Source: Elysia marginata
Taxonomy: Eukaryota > Mollusca > Gastropoda > Plakobranchidae
Assembly: GCA_019649035.1 (NCBI GenBank)
Contig: BMAT01007511.1
Span: forward strand, 135,799 to 165,625
Direction of reading: 5' to 3'
DNA: 29,827 nucleotides
A program made the translations under genes and the position numbers. Shown here piece after piece: positions 9,701-17,800 of this stretch; within the stretch, counting starts at the first letter, position 1, and every line of letters begins with the position of its first letter. The notes under the pieces were generated by a model. The model had not been told where the DNA came from and did no database searches. It was given only the letters and a program-made list of their open reading frames with translations.

Positions 9701-11304
9701 CCGCTGAACAGTGACTCATTTTCCGACGTGCTGTCTAGATTTGGTGAGGATTTCTGCTGTCGAGAACTGGTACCATTGTCTGATTCTTGGGAATAAACGT
9801 CCGGTTTTCTTTGAACATTTTCTTGGTGCGAAAAGAGTTTAGTTTTATGACTGTTTTCTTTTTGCACTGTAAACTCTGAACATCCAGCTCGATGCTTAGA
9901 GTTGACAGACCTAGGATCTCGCAGCACGTCATCTCTCTCCGTTGTGAAAGGAATGAAATGGCTATCATCTGTATCAGAGGAAGAAGAGGTCGTAGAATCC
10001 GGAAGCGGCGAGCGGGACGGCGTTCCATGTCTGCCGCGGGATGTAGATCTCCTAAGATCACGCTCTCGCTGCGTAGCGCGAGTTTTGGTGCGCGGCAACG
10101 AGGAATCCTTCGTCGCACTATTGTCTCTAGGTTTGGACTTAAGAATTGACTTAGGCTGGTTCCTGACGACATTGTTTTCATCCGCGTTATTTGCTGCATC
10201 GTGGTAGCGTTTTTCTGAAAAATTTTCCCGGGATACGTCAGTGAGCTGTGACACACTTTCAAACGGTTTTTGCGATACTTGAAAAACGGCCTGGAATTCA
10301 GGAGGACAACTTGATCTTTTTGATAGCTTGTGATGAACGGGATTTCTCTTCTCAGAGGATTCAGACACAAATATGTCGTCATAAGAGGATCCCAACTCGA
10401 AATCTGTAAATCTTTCTATAGTGTCATCGCTATGTAGCACCTTCCTGTTAGACGCTACTATATCAGTGAGGCGGTCATCCGTGTCCGACACAGACTTCAC
10501 TGACCACAGGGCATCCCTCGCATGTTGGGTCACGTGACTGGGGACAACTGCCGCTCTCTGGGTTGGGTGAGAGCGATGTGGAGACAATTTCACTGAAGCG
10601 CTGCTGCAGTTCGTCTGTTCAGATCCTCTCGGGGTCTGAGACACCACCTGTATAGAGCGGTGGCTTGGTGGGGTGACAGGTTTAGGGGAGAGAACTAGTG
10701 TAGCGCTGGCTTTTTTATCGCCTCCGTTGTTCCTCTGAGGAGAAGTCTCCAATCGATCGTCCACAGTTTTTGTCATTTTCTTGTTTGTCTTTTTCTCAAG
10801 GGCTTCAATTTTAGCCCTTATGTCAAATGTACCACTGAAGCCAGTGTCTAAAAGAGAGGAGGGAGGCGATCGGCTATGTGCGGCTACACCAGAATCACTC
10901 AGTTTTCTCACCGCCATCACTTGTTTCGCCGATGTCATATCCAAGCTCTTACTGAATTCGTCTCCTTGGCGTTTTTTAGCTCTCGAATTGACGGGTTGTC
11001 CTCCTGCAATTGTCGCCAACGCACTTGGAGATTTCCTTTCAGGAGCTTGATTTACGTCTTTTGACGGTCGAATCTCAGGTTTTGCAACCTCTATAATAGC
11101 GGATGGGGTTTTTGAATGCTCTATACTAATCCCAGAGGGCTGTTCTTTCTCTTGTTGGGAAGTGGATTCTTCTTCCGGGATGGATCTTGCAGAAAGCAGA
11201 CCGGAAGTCATTTGTTGTCGCGCACTCCTAGGAGTCTGTTTTGGTCCTCTTGGTGTCCTCTGTTTAGGCCGACTCTGACGCTCCCGCCTCGGGGTTGTCG
11301 GGAC
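784..11304 (-). CDS. Last coding exon: 10.5-kb exon encoding about 3506 aa of mostly disordered protein
   Basis: The frame is uninterrupted for 10,521 nt and ends in TAA at 786-784. The acceptor is TGCTATCAG at 11305 behind a pyrimidine-rich tract; the open frame upstream of it is translated pyrimidine tract. Landmarks in predicted full-length numbering: basic RQSRPKQRTPRGPKQTPR (about 187); SILK-type motif KSILK (about 563); SR-rich basic segment (600-630); NLS-like KKRKINNRK (846); very acidic Tyr-rich block (1339-1528); basic helix with SIRSFWEQL (2077); PPPPPVAPKP, an SH3/EVH1-type proline stretch (2152); poly-Ala helix (2235); AT-hook-like RRGRKPRR (2705); GVRNI (2900); QVNFDELREKY (2969); His/Gln-rich run (3227-3258); KEKRRRSKSKFMQEIEKK (3540); and C-terminal RFDRLWARFDP (3650). 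No enzyme motif is apparent. The composition suggests a flexible scaffold with many short binding motifs. Confidence is high that it is coding and low for any function. Confidence 0.9.
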   Translation of the reverse strand, partial: VPTTPRRERQSRPKQRTPRGPKQTPRSARQQMTSGLLSARSIPEEESTSQQEKEQPSGISIEHSKTPSAIIEVAKPEIRPSKDVNQAPERKSPSALATIAGGQPVNSRAKKRQGDEFSKSLDMTSAKQVMAVRKLSDSGVAAHSRSPPSSLLDTGFSGTFDIRAKIEALEKKTNKKMTKTVDDRLETSPQRNNGGDKKASATLVLSPKPVTPPSHRSIQVVSQTPRGSEQTNCSSASVKLSPHRSHPTQRAAVVPSHVTQHARDALWSVKSVSDTDDRLTDIVASNRKVLHSDDTIERFTDFELGSSYDDIFVSESSEKRNPVHHKLSKRSSCPPEFQAVFQVSQKPFESVSQLTDVSRENFSEKRYHDAANNADENNVVRNQPKSILKSKPRDNSATKDSSLPRTKTRATQRERDLRRSTSRGRHGTPSRSPLPDSTTSSSSDTDDSHFIPFTTERDDVLRDPRSVNSKHRAGCSEFTVQKENSHKTKLFSHQENVQRKPDVYSQESDNGTSSRQQKSSPNLDSTSENESLFSGDDVSARNSVSLATSIEHLSSGAENDQLYIAHDEEGDTNDVTLTLADSTEFDEAEGTLEFDLTKTGIGSFSRINHHSNQPVNMLKGQVESASPSVHKTTLTLPQEDDHGDSDTLEPIAASGFYGVKSDIPFSSKKRKINNRKSGQKISQMTSIWSKMPILTHVVSPKSPPDEEGFNKDNDKTQKEVQENIPPKTQIRKTSPGFETPRSFRELADNPIVVVDPPDVVVNSPKPSQERKKSWTAGGTKEKLDELFGKLNSKLKSREGSSGNASPQDEMLGEQKFESGHELYHHEHSDAPEEDRDVEGFYEEYYEQREIGENKNSPEFLAPFDSSIDAIQRSHSQPVLSSRDDMSYYDQSRSIQEYIATDESGKTEKTKSNSSKESGDCKQPRFSDTSQAFWEPSRTPHESINVGENHETYGVQETFLCTETNQFHGKGHGQWARQSEASSSNSEHRGDAMSNDSNRSMINSESDYDAEEVDPLTCAADYGDYRENQHLGEAHYVSEQHAMYTRQGFHQEQFSHSTGFSVNPQMYEADMTRKESIISMASNFSTTSNQGSVSVGRCGNSGRAPPGDEELVERRAHTEEWLVEDIMLKGASPRVGSGDCNSDIPSTASSIADSMSAATAGSVCEIDEEDMCDSYNVVEEEEGIYGEYIDGGEYYDGQGFHCDQTGQFYYPAGEQEFGFSNSNPEDELKLELGFLNNSSEDEEEFYDDEGHGNIGATEFSSDKCVDGSSHHNYTDSSDDYDDYADQNDTLMYKEEYPDDYSDESGEIPGDIIQTMDELGEDILQYLSDEMEEEGEAEEWGEEDPEDGSGGKNINDSCLEQKQGIASNTQSSIDSEALQNGLTESNGLIFYTPNNSSCMNENTFSVRSYENIDAKSRGIVDSCQNFSPSLDSSSNHSHIQGKEYHPKVPISYKDVDGMHSPTPERSCKGFKMSSSSQNFVEVMTDSARLREQFKEHHGHIDDKDIVHVDKMSDGHNLPDNDEFFISFEIDEAHRLSYRQYNDNDGRSPEEAFYEYLQQADGSPGVMSSDQDNVFTQESPLTSLSDSQNKSSLQSNHTVLLTSEDAHNENEENKQKTNSTDEIDSDIGVDFAQKQNLLSEIRTHYQNKYIKKKLVAELKDFDFKSLKHAEAEECPEKSSREGPVLLSPVLPSIVRRLSHEHQDDALKQEFPPPALNVEKMGQIKLENEAKGKNTLPYYSESHGVIQAQDGIYTSHSLTTAPVIVSSNSLVTTIEKENRNSNPAFRETISSSCVEKSKVSTNSFSIKDSKSSVSVVQDDMLAAPDDRGAELNCRSQLPGEQKENHLPTIYTGREENTFHEDREDNSISHNDQFFSVEDASRRRRSSVDSTGSKVNLSKERRRSIRSFWEQLDDEKQKKKEAEETWQRRKSDLKLKQVYRSQSLVTENSQSHQKHGVADSDRSIFTKAMSQDSPSQNVYKKPPPPPVAPKPQKGISSSTSERIPDRGVSVKYMAHLHESENLSEPSDVSQNRRDRRRAQVNHSELAAAIMKRQKDLAQQNLAAAAAAASGDGAKCSGNPKRVDIPFQDPLAVFSNTGEEMGITDNTQGSRTTLEDDTAYESITSLKVLTNESERMPETRPPVAAPPQPQHPPSLKRQDPIQSSIPDTNTMTNVPQAEDQMVGPASFQQKTPINSFNVPIPQSHDLILGSAPLHLKLPAKVFNVPRPSFNAKALAKGSEFLPVFARRSHTDIPTSVSSTGPTQLPCGNATVGNINAPNDEAQRTSSINIADLKPSSNPLLTTNSEPPAPVTKEMKSWVTDYLKDMIGDKHRREAELDSFGSRISSESASVNTSFSANASFYGHLPVQGHHKDSVSTDIHFENSSSPRLLGAPIGQLSISDRINKIQEKLNSSKESIKDTEHLRPTQSQQQFASLLQNRLINVIAQETEEGVESERDRQVQSRKPPPSAWALERQRLFGKGRLTPKSEGWGEPNSTSAPTASEQTKEPNDPSAQLENLSQSLTQSDVVKMNVVRRGRKPRRHTASGAIFDIVEKFNSPDSSSPESWTPLERTRPNSPWVAKAGASPQSPMVSQLVNKLTNTTDSDKSITDRPTGAGNETEASGQTQFNKVPFLSQQLEREVGGVVSGTFDKSIVSELLKKVELSEDESASTSLSNSSSFQAGSLRKHSLEGSKVAELKLKLNAESRSSSNSSLSLSLDPRPHSAGGEKGVRNIVTRLESPFREIANSEAFPRNQINPFSWKPSSVTTSGFGATQDVSGASQQSTGKGQAPPTAPKSKRMYNERRHTTQVNFDELREKYNSMALRREHHTPPQSKALWAVDAASSRFENNMTPMYDSHHKTHQHNLENDTVSFGIAQSSVFRKPVSAGKPAEKPHSSGLSVKNKHDVVDDTLPAELESPLMTSSARQPPDPDLAQFSLRESITCDVRQGSKSLFHEKTGIKELEPDNDTVYSPLSSARVPEAYNLPLDVVPTPDPWVSSDNFREDVSFGELAESESSDTFEFFKKRAEIKEEFLFRQQSEKDQQHENVWQPQGNRHHHHHNQLVEQQQQQHHYRLPEQQQHNHSIIPMFHKTASDMTLPLTRLHNHNENTNSSPAPYPQPQPVRYQFPETIIDTRTATGHVVCRVLSEVPLEPDESGIGGSDNSLGSGSANTQDRGAALSLHVPDRSVLPHNIQTHASMTHHEPKACGSQTIPVLSSVTQSIYQEPAVTMNQQSFHHHSHEDFRRESEIATQKTDLNICQTHGLTSPRRASVHDIHSSLKTPPSSLNCLSVSRNSSNANPARPTNHHHILSPTATATSSIVASSLRSTPAIHSQSPPPRPEISSLDTHFSNSSPAPAATNSAVGERASKVFTEKEKRRRSKSKFMQEIEKKRNASEPNGHCTDSPGEKRKSSRKTNLSASDASSAQLESLGEDILSQSRTIFGPTVARKKSNGALDGIEGEATTNTMQGYSKRFDRLWARFDPNPPRGPFSPEEKTASGRAHESGTSLHGVSSC

Positions 11305-11595
11305 CTGATAGCATTGGAGTGGGAGAGAGGAAAGGAGGAACAAGCACATGCAGAATTTAGCCACAGAGCCATGCAACATGCAGGGGATAATAAGATGGTG
11401 ATGAAAAAGAATTGGAAAGAAATTGGAAAATAATAACAGTGATGATGATGATACCGCAGAAGAAAAAAAGCGAAGAAAAGTAGGAGAAGAAGAAAACAAG
11501 AAGAACAAGAGTAATTTGAATCGATAGCACGGAGATGGAAAGGAGGAGGAACAACTTCATGCAGGATTTGAAAGAAAACACCATGCTACATGCAG

Positions 11596-11662
<67 letters not shown>

Positions 11663-11726
11663 GATGATGATAATAAAGAGGAAGAAGAATAGAGGAGGTG
11701 AAGAGGAAGAAGAAATGATAATGATA

Positions 11727-11812
<86 letters not shown>

Positions 11813-14800
11813 GGTGATGATGGGGTGGAGGAGGAGGATGAAGAAGAGGAGGAGGGAATGAAATATGATCGTTGAAATTTATTTCGGATGTAATGCAGTG
11901 GTAAAGATTTTGAGATGTAGATGGAGTCTATGACGCAAACAATAAAAATTTAAGATAAGGAATTATAAGCCGTTTGTGGTAGCAAAGAAGAGTGTCGTCA
12001 TGCAAGAAAGAAGTAACCACAAGTATACATAAAAGATACTAAAGAACAAGGCACATAACCAGAGCTAAAAGACAATTAGTGGAATATAACTATTGAAATT
12101 CCATGCAATGATATATCCCAGTTTAGTGTGAGCTGGCTACATCAAGGATAGCATTGGCACAACAAAGGTCCTTGATACAATTGAGTATATCACAAAGGGC
12201 GGTAGCACCAATGACTACAACATCACAGTTAGTATAGCAGCAGCGCATGTGGGTTTTCTATCAAAGATAGTAGACTGCAGTCTCACGTTGACGCTGGGAG
12301 GACTTTGATAATAGAAAAACTAGAATCTTTCTTACCTTGATGGGCCATGGTTTTGTAATGTCTCAATCGGGGCACTGGCGTATAAGGGAATTAGCTTACT
12401 TCATTATTCACCTAACTTACCCTTCTGCGTCTTTCTTCTAACTCTCTTCTTTCCTCCTCTTGTCTCCTTCTTCTTTCTTCCTCTTGTCTCTGTCTCTCTG
12501 CCTCAGCCTCTTCGGCTTCTCTCCTCCTCCTCTCTTCCTCTTCTCTGGCGGCGGAGTCGTCCTCTTCTTGGGCAGGAGCAGGGGCGGAATCCTGGTCACG
12601 TGATGGTGTTAGGAAGAAAAGGGGTCAGTTACCGAAGACAATCAGTAAACCTTAAATTATAAACTAAATATAGGGCGTTTTTTATGGTACCTTTTACTAA
12701 ACTAAACCACTAAATCAGTAAATTAATGCGTTCTAAAAATATCTACCGTCCAACGTACCTTCTGAGCTCCCAAAGGAGCAGTCATTAAATCATCACATCA
12801 CTTTTGCTTATTGCAAGATATTTTACTCCCTGTAGCCTGGTACTCTTTTTTAAATTGAGGCAATATGTTTAAAGTTAATTTTCCCAAAAAATTACAAAAC
12901 TGGCCAGGTCAGATTCTTACCCCCCCAATCTTCTTTCAAATTTTCAAATAAACCGGATTGCCGATATTTCGTTCTTATTGAAACATTTTGTTGAAGAGAA
13001 AACTAAGCTGCAAATGAAGGACAGCGGTATATATATATAGAAGTTGTGCATACTAAAACCATGAAAGGCTAAAAGCTGTTTCGAATTTCAAGGGTCTACA
13101 CTTCACAAAGTTCATTGAAATTATGCATGTAAAACGAAATGTGGGTTAACCAGTGTTAAAATCAGGGTGACTAGTCAGCTGTGCTGGTTTTGAGCTGAGC
13201 TAGACAATGAAAATTTTTGGTTATTTGCTTTGATTAAAAATTTCTTAAAATAGGAAACAGTTGGAGTCGTATTTAACCTCCTAATATTAAGGAAATTCAA
13301 AATATTGTGTCAAATGGTTTCTTTACAAATATGAAATCCATTTTCATGATCGTAGTTTTGTGAATGCACAATGTTTTTATTAAGTCACTGATGGCAATTT
13401 ACACGTAATGCTCTTACATGCAAAAATTGTCTTAACCAAAAAAAAAAAAGAAAACGAAATGAGATATTTGGTCTCTCGTACACACGTAGGTATTTGAAAA
13501 TAATATCTCAGATTTTGAAGTCTGAAAGCGATTTACTTGATGTTTGATAAAATGATACCTACCTAATTATGCGTAGAAATAAAATGTAAGAAATGCCATA
13601 GTTGCATTATTTTGCATTTAAAATCCAATAAAAATATAACTACACTAATAAATTTGGATGTAGGGGTCTTGTCAGGATAATGGATCAATGAAATAGCTAC
13701 CTATCGTAACATGTATTCATTGTAACGTGCAATGACAAACATGCAAAAGATGGGGTGAAAGACATGCACAAAATAAGACATCAATATGGTAGAGCACAAC
13801 CCACCATCCTCCTGCACACTGACTATGAAAACAAATACCATATAAATTTCCCTGCGCCTTACATAGATAGACCTATGTCTTGCATTCAGTAAAAAAGGGT
13901 CGAATATATTGTAACCTTAATATTCAAAGGTGTTTGGAGTTTGAACCATGCTTCTGTTTATGCGAGTTTCCAACCACTGTAAACTGTTTTCAAGTATCAC
14001 AACTCCACGGGATAAAAAATATTTTCTGGTGATTTGGAGTAGTGTGAAAACTTGCCTTTAAACGCTTACTTTCCTAACAGTCAAGTTTGCGACATCCGGC
14101 TCAAGTGGACATTGTTTAGCACGCATGATTCAAGTCAAGCCTTCTCGATTTATAGTTTCTGCATTTTTTTAGATGCGATAATTTGTTATAGTCAGAACTA
14201 CAACCTGCGCATACTTTCAAAAATAGTTCAGCCAAAAAGAGTTACGATAGAAGAAGTAATCAAAATCCTATAAAATTTTATTGAAGTTATTTTGTGTGCA
14301 AGTGGCAGAGGTGGCGAAATCGGAAATAAAAGCTGAAGCATTTATCGAAGACATGAAGAACAGATTGAGCGTTATGTATCCTCTTTGGAAATCGATCTAA
14401 AATTTGAAATCATGATTCACAGGTGGCCCAAGAAGAGATGGGCATGCTGACAATGTTGTGAAAGTTAAGGAGGAAAAATTTAATGACAAAGCCGATATAA
14501 AGTACTTCCAACAACAAGAAGGAGTGGCCTACTATGACATATTACAATTGAGAGAAAAAATTTGGCAAAGATATAAAAAAAAATAAAGAAGAAGGAGAAT
14601 AAAAGAAAGAAATAGAGACAAAGTATTCTTGATGCTTGAATGTCACATGCGGAGCGAGAAAGTCAGAAGAATACCTGTCCCAAAAAATCTGNNNNNNNNN
14701 NNNNNNNNNNNNNNNNNNNNNNNNNNNNNNNNNNNNNNNNNNNNCAATAAAATTAGAAAGAATGAGGGATGTCATGCTTAGTTCTTTATTTAACTCCTTT

Positions 14801-17800
14801 TTTCAACCATGAGAAATTTCAGTAAATAGGTGACAACCATATAACGTGTCAGATTTTACATACTAGTTTTCAGAATAAAGATTTGTATTTCTGTTGTTTA
14901 ACTTTTTTTATTTTCATCAGGCCTAAACTGCTCCGAATCTTTCTTTTTTTATTATATTCAAACTTGATTAATTTATTATTTTCTGTTTCATAAGCTTGTG
15001 AGTGAGAACCAACAAGAACCAGGGGAACAGATGCAGCACAAATAAAAAGTACTGACGAAAAGGTCCTTAGCTCAAGACTAATGTCGTTTCACATGACGCA
15101 TAAATCGCACGGAGGACAACTAGCCGGCTATGGACCGGTGATCCGTTTTTTGATTTAACATGATGTGTGCCCATGTGGGTTGGTGTAAGTGATATATAGG
15201 AAAATCCTTTTTTTTTAAAGTCTCCGGTCCAGAGACGGTCCGGAGTCATCCGTACGGGATACGCGCCATGTGAAACGGCTTTAGACATCGACGACAGATG
15301 TAAAAAACTGCATTCTTGTCAAGAGAATCTAACACAGGATCTAGGACAGTCGCGTAACTTCATTCATCACGTGAACCTAAAACAAGGCGAGACTGTTAGA
15401 CAGTGTCTGTCTGGTCACACGGTCCAGGCAAACCACAATCAAGCATAGAGCTGTATACATTCAACAAACTCCACCGTATACTAGATCTAGACGAGACGGC
15501 ATTCTTCAGACTTGTAAAACATTCAACAGCACTGCACGACACAGTACTAAACACAACAGATTCTAGAGTCTAATATAGGCCTATAATGCTGTAGGACCTC
15601 TATGAAGTCAGCAGGCCAGAGTCATGTTTACTGCGCACGCATGCGCATAGAACCAACAAACCTCTGGTTCCGGTTCCGGTTCGCGTTGTGGCTCGGGTTC
15701 TGGTTCTGGGTCTGGTTGGACTTCCGGTTTGCTTTCTTCCTGATTAGTGTTATAAGTTTAGTTTTGTGAGTGGGCTATTTGATATCAGCAATTTTTAGGC
15801 AAAAAAAAAAAGTACAAATCGTATCTCTCAAAGGGAAGTTCAGTGATTAAAATGCAATTATTTTTTGTTAGTCATAAAACAATCACGCACACAAAGCTTT
15901 AAAAAAAAATAATATAATTGTGTAGTTATAACTCTGTAAAAACATATAAACTTATATTGTATCCAAAGCAACAGCATTTAAATGCATACTTAGTTTAAAA
16001 ACAATCATACGATTCTAAAAGAATTTATGTGCGAGGGGAAAATGTCATGTCATTAACATTTCACCAGTTACTGGTATTAATGAAAACAAGGCCTGTATTT
16101 TAATTTTTTGCCGGTTGGTCATTTTTCTCAAATTCATCTTTACGAATTAATTTACATTAAACATTCGTATAAAGGGTTAAGATTTTTTAAAATTTATGGC
16201 ATAGCTTTAGTTTATTGAGTGGTCATTGAGATTCTTAAATGATTATGCAAGATGCATTGTTTTGTCGAAAACGGAAAATCTTTCGACCTTTTTGCTGCCA
16301 CTCTTAAGCTTTCTGCAAGGCTAAATAAAACACTCATTAGCAAAAAAAAAGTTATTTAAAAATACGATATTCATTGAATAGACAGCAAGGGTTGGGAGGT
16401 GGGGGGGGGGGGGATAAGGGTGTCAGGGAAGAAAAACAATTAAAACTAAATTTATCTCACAGAAAGTGGAAACATTTTTAGGGTAAAAATTGTACCTGCG
16501 ATTGTCATTAACTGATCTTTTTTGTTCTTTGGTTTGTTTATAAAGAAGTAGAGAAGTACACTACAGCTTTGCGGAAAGCAGCAAGAAAACCTTAAATATA
16601 AAATTACTTTAAAATATGGTGTTAGGTCGATCGCATTGTTACCAACATAGTGAAGTAACGTTTACAATTGGCCTATAGACCATCTAATCTAAATCTTTAC
16701 CTGTGTTAGGTATCTCGTAATGACAAAAAGTTAGTAGAAAATGGTTTTATTTTAAAAGGAGTTTTTTAAAAAGTACAGAAATCTCATGCTGATAAATTGT
16801 TTCCTAACCTCTTCGTTTGTATGTCTGACTAATTTCCTAGTTCATACTCTCTTTCTTTCTCTTTAAATAATTCATACTCTCTCGTCTCTCTAAGAGCCTA
16901 CCCTTTTCTTTCCCATGTTTCTTTTTTTTTAATTATGATATTTGTTTTCAAGCATTTACTTCTCTGCATCTATCTTTTACCACTCTTAACCTCTTTTAGC
17001 TGGTTTTCTCTTTATCTGTATTTGTCTTTTCCCTCATCCATATTTCCTCTTATACTTTCTCTCACCTGTCTTTTTTTTTACTCACGCTGTCCCTCCTTCC
17101 TGACTCTAATTTTCTTACTGTTGCCTTATAACTCTTTTTCTTTTTTTGTTTCTTTCACTCTGTCTTTCGCTCACTGTTTTGCCCTTCCTTCACTTTTCTT
17201 CTAAACTTCCCTTTCTCAGTCTCTCATTCTGTGTTTTCCATCCGCTCCTACTCTACCGCCTTTCTATAGAAATAGGCAACAAGATTGAACCATTACTCAT
17301 GAACTTTTTTCCATCAAATTATATTCAATAACTTATTCGTTTCATTCAAGTTGACTAAAATGCAACCTAGTTGAATTTTCACTTAAATTAGACTACACCA
17401 TATCTCTTTCAGGAAAAAGGTCGCATTAATGTTGTTTTTACATGGCTTTGTCACGTTATCTTCTATATTAAAAAAACCCACTTTATGTTTTTACGTATAA
17501 AATTCAAAATAAATTGTTAGATGGTTTATATCGTAAATCCGGATTGCATGCAACCGGTTAAAAATCAAACAGTATTTATATAAAACAAACGCATATAAGG
17601 GAAGCAGGAGTAGCCACTCATCATAAATCATAATCATGATTATTTATTTTAAAAAACTCAGGGCGTATCCACAGTGAAACCAGATAATGGCAATAATATG
17701 GTACAACATAAATATAATAATATCGATAGAAGCGAATACCTCTTCATCATCACCACCACGTCGCCGTCTTCGATAACTTGAAGTATCCTGGAAAATGTTG

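Larger units (their letters stand above)
12592..15661. other. Intron 5 of the giant gene
   Basis: 3.07 kb of AT-rich sequence containing the assembly gap (14692-14744) and the inverted-repeat element (15078-15284). Two short plus-strand open stretches lie near the gap (about 14240-14400 and 14405-14585). They are too short to call. No other exon-like stretch with good borders was found. Confidence 0.5.

Noticed and set aside
932-11433. Numerous 60-215 codon frames on both strands inside the giant exon
   Set aside because: Shadows of the giant coding frame, without splice or start context of their own.
11305-11508. Hydrophobic N-terminal extension of the giant frame (MFFLFSSSP...), which looks like a signal peptide
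   Set aside because: It is translated polypyrimidine tract upstream of the TATCAG acceptor. The spliced upstream exons give a coherent phase-0 continuation instead.
11535-11861. Plus-strand frame with long poly-Met runs
   Set aside because: Reading of the (GAT)n microsatellite, with no coding features.
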